This document shows, piece after piece, positions 42,455 to 51,431 of a stretch of 64,000 nt of DNA. Location of the stretch: NCBI GenBank assembly GCA_028877215.1, contig JAPPFJ010000008.1, positions 186,001 to 250,000 on the forward strand, given 5' to 3'. The notes beneath the pieces are model-generated. The model was not told the DNA's origin and searched no databases. It was given only the letters and a program-made list of their open reading frames with translations. Every line of letters starts with the position of its first letter. Position 1 is the first letter of the stretch. The position numbers were made by a program, and so were the translations under genes. The stretch comes from Gemmatimonadota bacterium (GTDB taxonomy: Bacteria; Latescibacterota; UBA2968; GCA-2709665).

Positions 42455-44326
42455 ATGAGATCAACACGAATTCTCGCGGACAATTTCCGCCATCACGGCC
42501 CCGCCACTCAGAGCAGCCACCCGAGAGGCACGGTTGCGGCCGCCGCCGGAGACGGCCGCAACGTGGTCCTGGTCTGGCTGTTCGACCATCGAGGCGGATA
42601 CGCGCTGCTGGTCATCGATGCCGCCACCGGCGAGAGCCGGGAGTTCCCCGTGCCCTTTCCTCCCGGGGACGATTGCCCCTACGCGTCGCTCCTGTCGAGC
42701 CGACACTGCTTCTATACGCACTTCAACGGCTATTTCGTGGAGTTCGACGTTAATGCAATGGACTATACGTTCTGCCACCAGACCGCGCCGCGCATGGCGA
42801 TGGGACTGACCGAAGACGACACGGGCGTGATCTGGTCATCGACCTATCCACAGAGCGGGCTCGCATCCTATGATCCGGAAAACGGTGAATTCAGGGATTA
42901 TGGGCACCTATACAAGCAGAACTGGCGCCAGTATCCCACCACACTTGCCACCGACGACACCGGCTGGGTCTATTTCGGCGTTGGCACGACCCTGTGCCAG
43001 GTCATCGCGTTCGACCGGAAGTCCGAATCGGCAACAGCGGTTCTCGCGGAAGACGAACGGTCGCGCGGGAGCGCATCCGTCTACAGGGACCTCAACGGCA
43101 AAGTCTATGCCCTGCCGCCAACCGGAACCCCGTGGCCCGGAGACAACCCGGATGCGGAGACATGGTACGAACTCTATCGGGGCGCGCGCAAGACAGTACC
43201 CCGGCGGGAGCGGCACGAAAAGCACTATATCGCGGGAGATGCCGGACACGTCCATCCCCATTTTCCGGACGGGAGCGAAATTCTTGAATGCAGCCTCGTC
43301 GACCGCGTGTTATCCGTGCAGGATCCCGACGGCAATCGATCGCCGGACGTGTCGTTCGACTACACCAGCGAAGGCGCGCACATCATGGGCGTCGCTGCCG
43401 CGCCGGACGGCACGATCTGCGGCGGCACGTTCTTCCCGAGACGCACGTTCAGCTATCGTCCCGAGACCGACGCCTGGATCGAGCGGGAGAGTTTCGGCCA
43501 GTGGAACACCGTGGGCCGCCAGGGCGACCGGTTCTTCGTTGGGGGTTACGGCAGCGGCTCACTCCTGGAATGGGACCCGTACAAACCGTGGGTGACAACC
43601 GAAAAGGAGAACCCGGCTTCGAACCCCTTCTTCCACCGGACCTGTACGCCCACGATGCATCGACCGCACAAGCTGCTCGTTCATCCCGACGGCAAGACAC
43701 TGGTAGTGGCGGGGACCCCCGGCTATGGCTATACGGGCGGCGGGCTGCTTATCTGGAACTGCGAGCGGCGAAACGGGACCCTGCTCGAACATACGGACCT
43801 GTTGCCGGACCACTCCACGGCGAGCCTCGCGGCGCTCTCCGGAAGAAAGCTCCTCGGCGGCACAACAACCAGCCCGGGGACGGGGGGCGAGCAGAAGGCA
43901 GCCGAAGCCGAACTCTACATTCTGGATATGGAAACAAGAGACCTGGAATGGCGCCAGGTCCTCTTCCCGGGGGCGCAGGAATACACGGACCTGTGCATGG
44001 GGCGGGACGGTTTCGCGTACGGTTTTGTCGACCGGGCCCGTTTTTTCGTCTTCTGCCCCCACAGACGGGAAGTCATTCACCAGGAAGAAACGGATCGGAC
44101 TTTCGGGCCTACGGCGCACCAGCAGGGGCCGCGCGTCTTCGTGACGGCTCCCGACGGTGCGGTCCACGTCCTGTTCGAAAAGGGCATCGCCCGCATCGAG
44201 AGCGGCACGTTCGCGCTCGAAAACTTCGTCTCCTCACCCGTGCCCATCAGCAATGGCGGAGACTGGCTCGACGGGCGCATCTATTTCACCAGCGACTCCC
44301 ACCTCTACAGCTGGGAAATCCCGTAA
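42455..44326 (+). CDS. Large beta-propeller protein of unknown function
   Basis: 623 residues. Repeated strands with GxxxxxDxxTG and WSSTYPQSGLASYDPE, GWVYFGVGT, TICGGTFFPRRTFSYRPETD patterns form one or two WD/NHL-like propellers. There is no signal peptide or catalytic motif, so probably a cytoplasmic scaffold or a lactonase-like fold. The ribosome site AGAGG lies before ATG 42455. It converges on the amidotransferase gene. Confidence 0.65.
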   Translation: MRSTRILADNFRHHGPATQSSHPRGTVAAAAGDGRNVVLVWLFDHRGGYALLVIDAATGESREFPVPFPPGDDCPYASLLSSRHCFYTHFNGYFVEFDVNAMDYTFCHQTAPRMAMGLTEDDTGVIWSSTYPQSGLASYDPENGEFRDYGHLYKQNWRQYPTTLATDDTGWVYFGVGTTLCQVIAFDRKSESATAVLAEDERSRGSASVYRDLNGKVYALPPTGTPWPGDNPDAETWYELYRGARKTVPRRERHEKHYIAGDAGHVHPHFPDGSEILECSLVDRVLSVQDPDGNRSPDVSFDYTSEGAHIMGVAAAPDGTICGGTFFPRRTFSYRPETDAWIERESFGQWNTVGRQGDRFFVGGYGSGSLLEWDPYKPWVTTEKENPASNPFFHRTCTPTMHRPHKLLVHPDGKTLVVAGTPGYGYTGGGLLIWNCERRNGTLLEHTDLLPDHSTASLAALSGRKLLGGTTTSPGTGGEQKAAEAELYILDMETRDLEWRQVLFPGAQEYTDLCMGRDGFAYGFVDRARFFVFCPHRREVIHQEETDRTFGPTAHQQGPRVFVTAPDGAVHVLFEKGIARIESGTFALENFVSSPVPISNGGDWLDGRIYFTSDSHLYSWEIP

Positions 44327-44404
44327 CCGGAGCCCGCCTGCGCAGATGACAGCGGCGGTGTGCACGTTTGGACGCCGGATCCGATCGCGGACTCCCGACT
44401 GTGT

Positions 44405-45139
44405 CTACGGATCGAGAAAGAACGCTTCTCTCTTCCAATTCTCGTAAAACGCCCGCGCATAGCCTCTGAAAACGTCCAGACGTTCGGTCACCGCCCGCTC
44501 GAAATCGTCCAATGCATCCGCTCCCAGTGTCTCCAGCAGGGCTTCGTGATAGGTGGGAACGGCGTCCCATTCCGCTATTGTCTCCGCGGTTATCTCGATG
44601 TGAAACTGGGCCGTGATCGCGTGATTCCCCATGCTCATCGCCTGGACCGCGCACAGCTCGGACGACGCAAGGACCTCCAGATTTCGGGGAACGTTCTTCA
44701 CCGCCGAACTGTGCCACTGAAGGCAGGGCAGCGTCTCGGGAAAACCGGTGAAGAATCCGCTGGCCATACCCGGAGGCGTCAGGCAGATGTCCATCACCCC
44801 CACCTCCGGACTCTCGTTCGGGCCGACGTCACCGCCCAGTGCCGCGGCAAGCAACTGATGGCCCAGGCAGATGCCCACGAAGGGCATCCTTTTCTCAACG
44901 ACCGCGTGCCGAATGGCGGCCTTCTCCTCCACCAGCCACGGGTACGCGTCCTCCTCCCATACGTCCATCGGGCCGCCCATCGCCCACAGCGCGTCATACG
45001 GGTCCAGGTCAGGGATGGGTTCTCCCGCATCCAGCTCAACGACGTCCCACCGGATCCCGTCCTCGGCGAAGAACTCTCTGAAGAGTCCGGGATGTTCAAC
45101 GTCAAGATGCTGGAAGACCAGCAGTCGCTCGAGGGCCAT
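44405..45139 (-). CDS. Type 1 glutamine amidotransferase-like protein
   Basis: 244 residues. The nucleophile Cys is in GICLGHQLLA and the His-Glu pair in QFHIEITAET, completing a class I GATase triad; the oxyanion MGGPMDVWEED is intact. It matches the GMP-synthase-like stand-alone GATase family, which removes ammonia from glutamine or hydrolyses gamma-glutamyl peptides. No synthetase partner is nearby. Ribosome site GGAGG. A MITE-like element lies between it and the aquaporin gene. Confidence 0.85.
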   Translation of the reverse strand: MALERLLVFQHLDVEHPGLFREFFAEDGIRWDVVELDAGEPIPDLDPYDALWAMGGPMDVWEEDAYPWLVEEKAAIRHAVVEKRMPFVGICLGHQLLAAALGGDVGPNESPEVGVMDICLTPPGMASGFFTGFPETLPCLQWHSSAVKNVPRNLEVLASSELCAVQAMSMGNHAITAQFHIEITAETIAEWDAVPTYHEALLETLGADALDDFERAVTERLDVFRGYARAFYENWKREAFFLDP

Positions 45140-45162
45140 TATTGCCTCCGGGGCTTTCCATG

Positions 45163-45324
45163 GAAGCTGTCTTAAAATTCCCAGCGGTCTTCGCGCGGCT
45201 GCAAAAGCGCCGGCCTGCGTTGGTCAAAGCCACCCGTATCTTTAGATATGGGCGGCTTCGCCCGCCTTGGCCGCCACTTTTTCGCTCGCGCTCTGGAACT
45301 CACCGGTAATTTTAAAACAGCTTC
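45163..45324. repeat. MITE-like dispersed repeat, family 2, copy A
   Basis: 162 bp with inverted ends GAAGCTGT-TTAAAATT and AATTTTAAAACAGCTTC. It matches 52221-52405. Both copies have an in-frame stretch on the minus strand (LKLPVSSRARAKK and further downstream LLQP then EDRWEF), conserved as DNA rather than as a proven protein. It lies upstream of the aquaporin gene. Confidence 0.85.
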
Positions 45325-45393
45325 TTCTGGATTCCTGGCCGCGAATACGATATCTTGGGCCTCAATGTTTAACGTTCTGTGGAGGCTGATACG

Positions 45394-46107
45394 ATGAACC
45401 TGTTGCGTAAATGCGGCGCGGAATTCATTGGCGCCTTTGCCATCGTGCTGGGGGGGTGCGGCGCCGTTGCCGCGAACCAGATCAGCGGCGGCGCCGTATC
45501 CCACGTGGGCGTCGCCACCTCGTTCGGCCTGATCGTGATGACGATGGTTTACGCCACCGGCCACATCTCGGGCGCACACTTCAATCCCGCAGTCACAATC
45601 GCCTTTTCCTTGACACGTCACTTTCCCAGGCGGGAAATCCTCCCATACATTGCTGCCCAATGCCTCGGCGCGGTCCTCGCCAGCGGCATCCACCTCGCCA
45701 CCCTGTCTCCCGTCCTGGAAGCCAGGCTTCCCGGTCAGGAGCTGGATCTGGGCGTCACCCAGCCGCTGGACGGCGCGTGGACCACGGCCTTCGTATGGGA
45801 GTTCCTGCTTGCGTTCCTTCTGATGGTCGTGATCATGGCGGTTGCCACGGACTACCGCGCCACCGGTCAGGCCGCCGGCTTGGCCATTGGGGGCACGATT
45901 GGGTTCGAGGCCATGTTCGCAGGCCCCATCTGCGGCGCATCCATGAATCCCGCCCGAAGCCTGGGCCCCGCCCTGGTCTCCGGCAACTGGCTCCATTTTT
46001 CGGCGTATGCCGCCGGACCTGTACTGGGCGCGCTTGCCGGGGCTCTCTTTTACGAATTCATCCGGTGCCACCGCGACGGAGGGACGGAAGTCAAGGGCTG
46101 CTGCTGA
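45394..46107 (+). CDS. Aquaporin / MIP family channel
   Basis: 237 residues. Six TM helices with the two NPA half-helices: HFNPAVTIAF and SMNPARSLGP. The aromatic/arginine filter Arg is the NPAR arginine of the second motif. It conducts water or small solutes such as glycerol; the family member without wide-pore residues points to water, but this was not tested. ATG 45394 has GGAGG eight bases upstream. The C-terminus ends CRHCC-like in KGCC. Confidence 0.9.
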   Translation: MNLLRKCGAEFIGAFAIVLGGCGAVAANQISGGAVSHVGVATSFGLIVMTMVYATGHISGAHFNPAVTIAFSLTRHFPRREILPYIAAQCLGAVLASGIHLATLSPVLEARLPGQELDLGVTQPLDGAWTTAFVWEFLLAFLLMVVIMAVATDYRATGQAAGLAIGGTIGFEAMFAGPICGASMNPARSLGPALVSGNWLHFSAYAAGPVLGALAGALFYEFIRCHRDGGTEVKGCC

Positions 46108-46172
46108 AGCGCGGCCCTTCGACAGGCTGACGCCGCCGTCGAGGTAAAATCAGCAGTTCGCCGTACGCCGGT

Positions 46173-47009
46173 TCATAACACAAGCGCAACCGCCAGAACG
46201 GCCAGTACGACCCCGGCCGCGGCGGCGCGACTTAGCCGTTCCTTCCAGAGGAAATGGGCAGACAGGTTGTCAAGCAGGATGACGCTGCAGCCTGTGGCCG
46301 GAAAGAACAGCGTTCCCGGAATTCGACTGAGGGCAATCATGATGACGGACAGGGCCAGGGCATTGTACGCGCCGAGGCCGATCCCCGTCACGAGTTCCGA
46401 CCGCTCGGGACGACGCAACCTTCCTGCAATGAAGATGTAGCCAATTGTACCGGCGGTGGCGCCCATCACCGTCAGAATCTGGACGAATTCCCCGTCAAGT
46501 CCGGCATAGTGAACCGAACGCAGGCAGGAGTGACTCATTCCCTGGGCGAGGAATACCGCGATCAACAGGCCGAAGGCTCGGCGGCCCGTCGCGCGAACGT
46601 TTGCCCCTGCGCCCGACGTCATCAACACCAGCGCGGGGAACGCGAGCAGGATTCCACCGAATTGTGAGGGTACGACCGGTTCCTGCCAGAGCCAGATTCC
46701 AAGGGCGACGGGCACCGCAATGGACATGCGAAACGCCGTCAGCACGGCCCCTACGGATGCGATTTCCAGCACGCGCATCATCAACGACATTGAACCGATG
46801 AATACGGCGCCGGTGATCAGGCCGGTCTGCAATGCCGCGGCCGAAAACGTAAACCGGTCCGTGGCCAGGAGGTAGGTGGCCAGGACCGCGGAGAGTACCA
46901 GGTAATTGGTGGATACGACGGCGGGAGCGTAATAGCCGCGGCGCTGGGAGAATTTGCAGATCTGGACGAATCCGAAATCGAGCAGAATCGCGAATATCAG
47001 CCAGGACAA
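46173..47009 (-). CDS. DMT/EamA-like transporter
   Basis: 278 residues, about nine or ten TM helices from WLIFAILLDFGFV through AAAAGVVLAVLAVALVL. It belongs to the drug/metabolite transporter fold; the substrate is not predictable. The start is TTG 47009 with AGAGG eight bases upstream. The frame continues upstream but that part is charged, not membrane-like, and would overlap the esterase gene. Confidence 0.78.
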   Translation of the reverse strand: MSWLIFAILLDFGFVQICKFSQRRGYYAPAVVSTNYLVLSAVLATYLLATDRFTFSAAALQTGLITGAVFIGSMSLMMRVLEIASVGAVLTAFRMSIAVPVALGIWLWQEPVVPSQFGGILLAFPALVLMTSGAGANVRATGRRAFGLLIAVFLAQGMSHSCLRSVHYAGLDGEFVQILTVMGATAGTIGYIFIAGRLRRPERSELVTGIGLGAYNALALSVIMIALSRIPGTLFFPATGCSVILLDNLSAHFLWKERLSRAAAAGVVLAVLAVALVL

Positions 47010-47139
47010 TTCAGGCGCCTCTTCCGACTTTTTCGGCCGGTCTCGATGGACCGGTTCGGAGATGTCGCTTTCGAGAAATTCCGCGAATGTGCAGAGATTG
47101 GAGCGCGCAGGTACACGGGTATCTCTGCACGAAGTGAGA

Positions 47140-47910
47140 CTACTCTCCCCATGCCTTCCGGATCCACGGCAGGGCCGCGCGCAAGGGCTCGACAAACAGT
47201 TCGACCTGGTAGTGGGTCACGTCCTGGACAACGATCATCTCAATCTGTACGTCCACTTCCTTCAGCGCCCGCACTGTCGTTTCCACGGGTTCGAACGCAA
47301 CCACTTCATCGGCGACGCTGTGGATGACGAGCAGAGGAACCTGCCAGTTGACTTCGGTTGCATCTTCCTCCGGACTCGCCGATATGGGAATCGCTGCCCG
47401 GAACACGTCCGGATGCCGCGCCGCAAGATACCAGGCGCCCCGGCCGCCCAAGCTGAATCCCGTCACAAGTGTTTTGGATTCGTCGATCGCGTAATTGGCC
47501 TTGATCTCCCGGATCAGATCCAGCACCTGCTTCTCGCTTTCCGCGTTGTCCCAACCCTGCGCCACCGCTTCGGGCGCCACGATAATCGCCCCGAGATCCT
47601 CCAGCGCGGGCGATACGAGGACTTCCAGCAGCCGACTTCCGTAATAGGGCACGACGATACCGCCGTAATGCAGCGACAGAATGAGAGGCGCGGGTTGTCC
47701 GGCGTTGTATCCCGTCGGGATGAGAAGGGTGTATCGCTGGTCGGGGGACAGGACTCTGTTATAGATACCCGGTGCCTGCGGCATGGCGTCCTCTTCGGGC
47801 CCGGACGGATCGTCTGAACCGCAGGCTGCCGCCATGGATGCAAGCATTCCCGCCAGCAACCAGTGAGCCACTGGCGATTTTTTTCTTAACCCCTCACGTG
47901 AGTTTGTCAT
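47140..47910 (-). CDS. Alpha/beta-hydrolase lipoprotein (esterase, LpqC-like)
   Basis: 256 residues. The lipobox AAAC (Cys near residue 30) marks a lipoprotein. The nucleophile elbow GFSLGG follows a strand, with the acid in HSVADEVV and the base His in VTHYQVE. It resembles polyhydroxybutyrate depolymerase/feruloyl-esterase-like proteins. It acts outside the inner membrane; the substrate is unknown. A promoter lies upstream on the minus strand, divergent from the TPP enzyme gene. Confidence 0.82.
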   Translation of the reverse strand: MTNSREGLRKKSPVAHWLLAGMLASMAAACGSDDPSGPEEDAMPQAPGIYNRVLSPDQRYTLLIPTGYNAGQPAPLILSLHYGGIVVPYYGSRLLEVLVSPALEDLGAIIVAPEAVAQGWDNAESEKQVLDLIREIKANYAIDESKTLVTGFSLGGRGAWYLAARHPDVFRAAIPISASPEEDATEVNWQVPLLVIHSVADEVVAFEPVETTVRALKEVDVQIEMIVVQDVTHYQVELFVEPLRAALPWIRKAWGE

Positions 47911-47952
47911 ATCTTCCCCGTTGTTGTCCTCCAGAACGACTCGCCCCGCCTA

Positions 47953-47980
47953 AATATACGGTATCGGCGACTTACAACAA
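47953..47980 (-). promoter_or_regulatory. Minus-strand promoter of the esterase gene
   Basis: TTGTTG (47975-47980), a 16-base spacer and TATATT (47953-47958). It is the only convincing promoter in the 93-bp divergent gap. Confidence 0.5.
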
Positions 47981-48003
47981 AACATGTTATCGAAGGAAAT
48001 TCC

Positions 48004-49620
48004 ATGACAGGGGCCGACATCCTGATCCGGAGCCTCAAGGCACAGAACGTCCGCTGTATCGTCGGCATGCCGGGCAATCAGAACATCGACATCTATGACG
48101 CCCTGTTGCGCACCGGCGGGATCGACCATTACCTCATCCGAAACGAACAGGGGGCGACGCTGATCGCCAACGGCTTTGCCCGCGCATCGGGCGAAGTGGG
48201 GGTTGCGCTTACGGTCCCCGGACCCGGGGCGACGAACGCGTCCACCGGAATCGTCGATGCCCACACGGACTGCGTTCCCGTGCTGCTGATCACCGGCGGC
48301 ACCGAAGTGGCCTATAACGGGCGAGACCGGAGCAAGTGCTTCCACGGCCTGGACCAGGCCGCGTTCTTTGCGCCGATCACACGGTTCTTCGCCCGCCCTG
48401 AACGCATAGAAGATATCCCCGATGCCGTCAGGGGCGCCTTCGCCGCCTTGCGCGCGCCCAGACCCGGTCCGGCGGTGATCGAACTGCCCATGGACGTGGC
48501 CGCCGCTGAGGGCGATGCCGACGTCCCCGCGTACGTGGAGGGGAGCCGCCCGGCGCCTGATTCCTCGGACCTGCGCCGCGTCGTCGAAGTAATCGCACGA
48601 ATGGAGCGGCCGGCCATCCTCGCCGGCGGAATTATCGCGGATGCAAACGCATCCCCTGAACTCGCGGCATTCTCGGAAACGCTGAACGCGCCCGTGCTGT
48701 TCAGCCGGCTCGGGAAGGGCGTCTTTCCCGACTCCCATCCACTTTCCGCGGGCCACTGCCGAGGCCGGCTGGCAAAGAGAGTCCTTCGACAGTCGGACGG
48801 GCTCATTGCGGTGGGTTGCCGATTTACACAGATCGACACCTCCGGCTGGACCATGGAGATGCCGTCTCTGCGCGTACAGGTGGATCCCGACCCGGCCGAA
48901 ATCGGGCGCGAAATCACCATAGACGAGGGCGCGGCGGGCGATCTGAAGCAGTCTCTGCCCGCACTGCTGGAAGCGCTGGTTGAAATGGAAAAACCGGATT
49001 TCGCATGGAGGGACACTCTGGATCGAGCCAGGGGGGAAATCGCACGGTCACGCCGGCCGCTACCTATTATGTCCGCGATGAGAGAGCACCTCGATCCGGA
49101 CGCCGTCGTATCCGTGGACGTGACTTCCATCGGCTACCGGTCCTTCGACGAATTCCCCGTGGAACACCCGCGGAGTTTCATGTACCCCTGCCACTCGGTC
49201 ACGCTCGGATTCGCCGCGCCGGCTGCAATTGGCGCGAAGCTCGCCCAGCCGCACCGTCAGGTGGCCGCCTTCTGCGGCGACGGCGGGTTTCAGATGACCG
49301 CGTTCGAACTGGCAACCGCCGCCGAACACGGGATCGAGATAATCTGCGTGGTCATCAACGACGGCAGCCTGAGCGCGATCCGGGGCGCCCAGGCAAAGGC
49401 ATTCAACGGACGAGTGATCGACACGGACATGCAGACGCCGCGCGTCGCCGACCTCGCGCGCTCCATGGGCGCCCGGGGGGTTCGAGTGGACGACCCGGAC
49501 CGTTTCCCCGCCGTTTTTGCCGACGTCATCGGCCTCGAGGGACCGACCGTCATTGAGGTTGTGATGCAGAAGCAGCGCGACGCCCTTATCAGGCAGGTGC
49601 CCTGGCTGTATCCCGACTGA
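48004..49620 (+). CDS. Thiamine diphosphate-dependent enzyme (acetolactate synthase-like)
   Basis: 538 residues, with N-terminal PYR, central and C-terminal PP domains. The activating Glu is in LIRNEQGATL, and the ThDP/Mg motif is GDGGFQMTAFELATA then VINDG. Members include acetolactate synthase, benzoylformate decarboxylase and sulfopyruvate decarboxylase-like enzymes. FAD-binding features of acetolactate synthase are not traced, so the reaction is not assigned. AAGGA is the ribosome site. It lies 25 bases before an enolase-superfamily dehydratase, suggesting a linked sugar-acid pathway. Confidence 0.85.
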   Translation: MTGADILIRSLKAQNVRCIVGMPGNQNIDIYDALLRTGGIDHYLIRNEQGATLIANGFARASGEVGVALTVPGPGATNASTGIVDAHTDCVPVLLITGGTEVAYNGRDRSKCFHGLDQAAFFAPITRFFARPERIEDIPDAVRGAFAALRAPRPGPAVIELPMDVAAAEGDADVPAYVEGSRPAPDSSDLRRVVEVIARMERPAILAGGIIADANASPELAAFSETLNAPVLFSRLGKGVFPDSHPLSAGHCRGRLAKRVLRQSDGLIAVGCRFTQIDTSGWTMEMPSLRVQVDPDPAEIGREITIDEGAAGDLKQSLPALLEALVEMEKPDFAWRDTLDRARGEIARSRRPLPIMSAMREHLDPDAVVSVDVTSIGYRSFDEFPVEHPRSFMYPCHSVTLGFAAPAAIGAKLAQPHRQVAAFCGDGGFQMTAFELATAAEHGIEIICVVINDGSLSAIRGAQAKAFNGRVIDTDMQTPRVADLARSMGARGVRVDDPDRFPAVFADVIGLEGPTVIEVVMQKQRDALIRQVPWLYPD

Positions 49621-49645
49621 TGATTTTGCGAGAAAGCGAGGCGAT

Positions 49646-50779
49646 ATGAAGATAACAGAGGTCAAGACGTTTCCCATATTCTACGGTTCCCGGAACTACC
49701 TCTTTGTCAAGATAGAAACCGACGAGGGCATCTACGGAGTCGGTGAATTCGGCATCACGTGGAAGGAGCAGGCCGGGGTCGGCGCCATTCGCCACATGGC
49801 CTCAGATCTCGTCGGCCAGGACCCGCTCAACACCGAATACATCTGGCAGGTCCTCTTCAGGGGCGACTTTTTCCCTGGCGGGCGCATTCACATGGCGGCG
49901 CAGAGCGCGATCGATATCGCCCTGTGGGACATCAAGGGCAAGGCCCTGGGCCAGCCGGTCTATGTGCTGCTGGGCGGCAGGCTGCGGGACCGGGTGGTCT
50001 GCTATACCGGCATCGGCGGCGGGACGCCCGAAGAAACGGCCCGTTCGGCGAAGGACCGTGCCTCTGAAGGGTGGAAATATCTCCGCATGTCCGTTCTCGA
50101 CCGGGACGGCATCCTGGAGCCGTCGACAGCCGTTCGGGACTCCGTTGCGCATTTCGCCGCCGCCCGGGAAGCCGTCGGCCCGGAAGTCGAAATCTGCATC
50201 GACGTTCACACCCGGCTGGACCCGCCCGATACCATCCGGCTGGGCCGCAAACTGGAACCGTACGATCCGTTCTTTATCGAAGACCCTCTCAGATGTGAAA
50301 ACCCGCAGACCTACAGGCTGGTCCGCAGCCAAGTCAACTGTCCGCTGGCGGTTGGCGAACACTATGCCACCAAGTGGGAATTCAGACAGCTCATCGAAGA
50401 AGAACTTGCCGACTACGCGCGCATCGACCTCTGTATTGTCGGCGGTCTTACTGAGGCTCGCAAGGTGGCGAACTGGGCCGAGACCCACTACATCAAGATT
50501 GTGCCGCACAACCCCCTCGGACCCGTTTCGGCCGCCGCCTGCCTCCACCTTGACGTTGCCACGGACAACTTTGCCGTTCAGGAGGGCGGCATGGTTGGTC
50601 GCACCGTCCTGGAGGACCTGTTTCCCGTACAGGCGCCTTACGAGTCGGGTTACCTCATCGCCACCGACCGCCCCGGACTGGGGGTTGAATTCGACGAGTC
50701 CGCGGCGGCGAAGTATCCGTTCCAGTGGGGGCACGGCCCGCGCCTGCACCGGGAAGACGGATCGTTCACCAATTGGTAG
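49646..50779 (+). CDS. Galactonate-dehydratase-like enolase superfamily enzyme
   Basis: 377 residues of the mandelate racemase/muconate lactonising family. Metal ligands Asp-Glu-Glu are in EICIDVHTRL, FFIEDPLR and AVGEHYAT, and the catalytic His is in KIVPHNPLGP. VGGLTEARKVANWAETHYI matches D-galactonate dehydratase-type members. It dehydrates a sugar acid to a 2-keto-3-deoxy acid. GAGG precedes ATG 49646. A bidirectional terminator follows. Confidence 0.88.
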   Translation: MKITEVKTFPIFYGSRNYLFVKIETDEGIYGVGEFGITWKEQAGVGAIRHMASDLVGQDPLNTEYIWQVLFRGDFFPGGRIHMAAQSAIDIALWDIKGKALGQPVYVLLGGRLRDRVVCYTGIGGGTPEETARSAKDRASEGWKYLRMSVLDRDGILEPSTAVRDSVAHFAAAREAVGPEVEICIDVHTRLDPPDTIRLGRKLEPYDPFFIEDPLRCENPQTYRLVRSQVNCPLAVGEHYATKWEFRQLIEEELADYARIDLCIVGGLTEARKVANWAETHYIKIVPHNPLGPVSAAACLHLDVATDNFAVQEGGMVGRTVLEDLFPVQAPYESGYLIATDRPGLGVEFDESAAAKYPFQWGHGPRLHREDGSFTNW

Positions 50780-50802
50780 GCATAGCATGCGGCGTCAACG
50801 AA

Positions 50803-50833
50803 AAAGGGTTACGCCAACAAGGCGTAACCCTTT
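50803..50833. terminator. Bidirectional intrinsic terminator
   Basis: AAAGGGTTACGCC (50803-50815) pairs perfectly with GGCGTAACCCTTT (50821-50833), 5-base loop. On the minus strand it ends in TTTTT, closing the secG/tRNA-Leu transcript. On the plus strand it follows the dehydratase. Confidence 0.85.
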
Positions 50834-50840
50834 GATTTAT

Positions 50841-50927
50841 TGGTGCCGAAGCCGAGACTCGAACTCGGACGGGCATGCGCCCACTGCGCCCTCAACACAG
50901 CGTGTCTACCATTTCCACCACTTCGGC
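50841..50927 (-). tRNA. tRNA-Leu (anticodon GAG)
   Basis: 87 bases with a long variable arm. Acceptor GCCGAAG pairs with CTTCGGC, followed by discriminator A and encoded CCA. The anticodon stem CTGTG/CGCAG encloses loop TTGAGGG, giving GAG, which reads CUC and CUU. It lies downstream of secG, the same order as E. coli secG-leuU. Confidence 0.95.
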
Positions 50928-51023
50928 ATCAACGAACCGTCCGTCTGCCACGCCGATCACGGGCGAAACGGCCGAGATATGAACTCGTTCGAACGTTGAC
51001 GTTCCGGGTGTCGGAAGGAGTCG

Positions 51024-51419
51024 TTACCGTACCGTATCGGCCGGCGACGTTGCCGGCGCGGTACGTTCGGTAGCCGCGCCCTGTCCGGCCTGGTCCAGCG
51101 GCTGGGGCAGGCCGGACGGCGTGCTCTGGAGCGGCACGGGCTGTTCCCGGAGGGCCCGTTCCGCCGCGGTTTCGGGAGCCGTACCCGTGTCCCTGGAAGC
51201 GTACCACAGGCTGATGCAGGTGAGAAAAAACACAACCGCCAGAACGGTCGTCGTCTTGCTCAGAAACGTCGCTGCACCGGCCCCGCCGAACATCGCACTG
51301 CCACCGCCGCCGCCGCCAAAGGCGGTGGAGAGGCCGCCACCCTTGCTGGCCTGCAACAGGATGGTTACGATCAGAACCAGGCAAACCAGAACATGCACGA
51401 TCAGAAGAAGGGTTGTCAT
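51024..51419 (-). CDS. secG: Preprotein translocase subunit SecG
   Basis: 131 residues, long for SecG. Two TM helices: LLIVHVLVCLVLIVTILLQ and VLAVVFFLTCISLWYA, joined by the glycine-rich cytoplasmic loop SKGGGLSTAFGGGGG with the conserved SMFGG-like segment. It assists SecYE translocation. The C-terminal 45 residues are a Pro/Thr-rich extension. It sits between tpiA and tRNA-Leu. Confidence 0.93.
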   Translation of the reverse strand: MTTLLLIVHVLVCLVLIVTILLQASKGGGLSTAFGGGGGGSAMFGGAGAATFLSKTTTVLAVVFFLTCISLWYASRDTGTAPETAAERALREQPVPLQSTPSGLPQPLDQAGQGAATERTAPATSPADTVR

Positions 51420-51431
51420 GTTGATTCCCGC

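Noticed and set aside
45172-45315. Shared peptide-like frame in the two family-2 repeats
   Set aside because: Similarity follows the repeated DNA including its ends; there is no start or ribosome site, so coding is not supported.
47009-47195. Extended N-terminus of the DMT transporter
   Set aside because: The extra 62 residues are charged, overlap the esterase end, and TTG 47009 has a good ribosome site.
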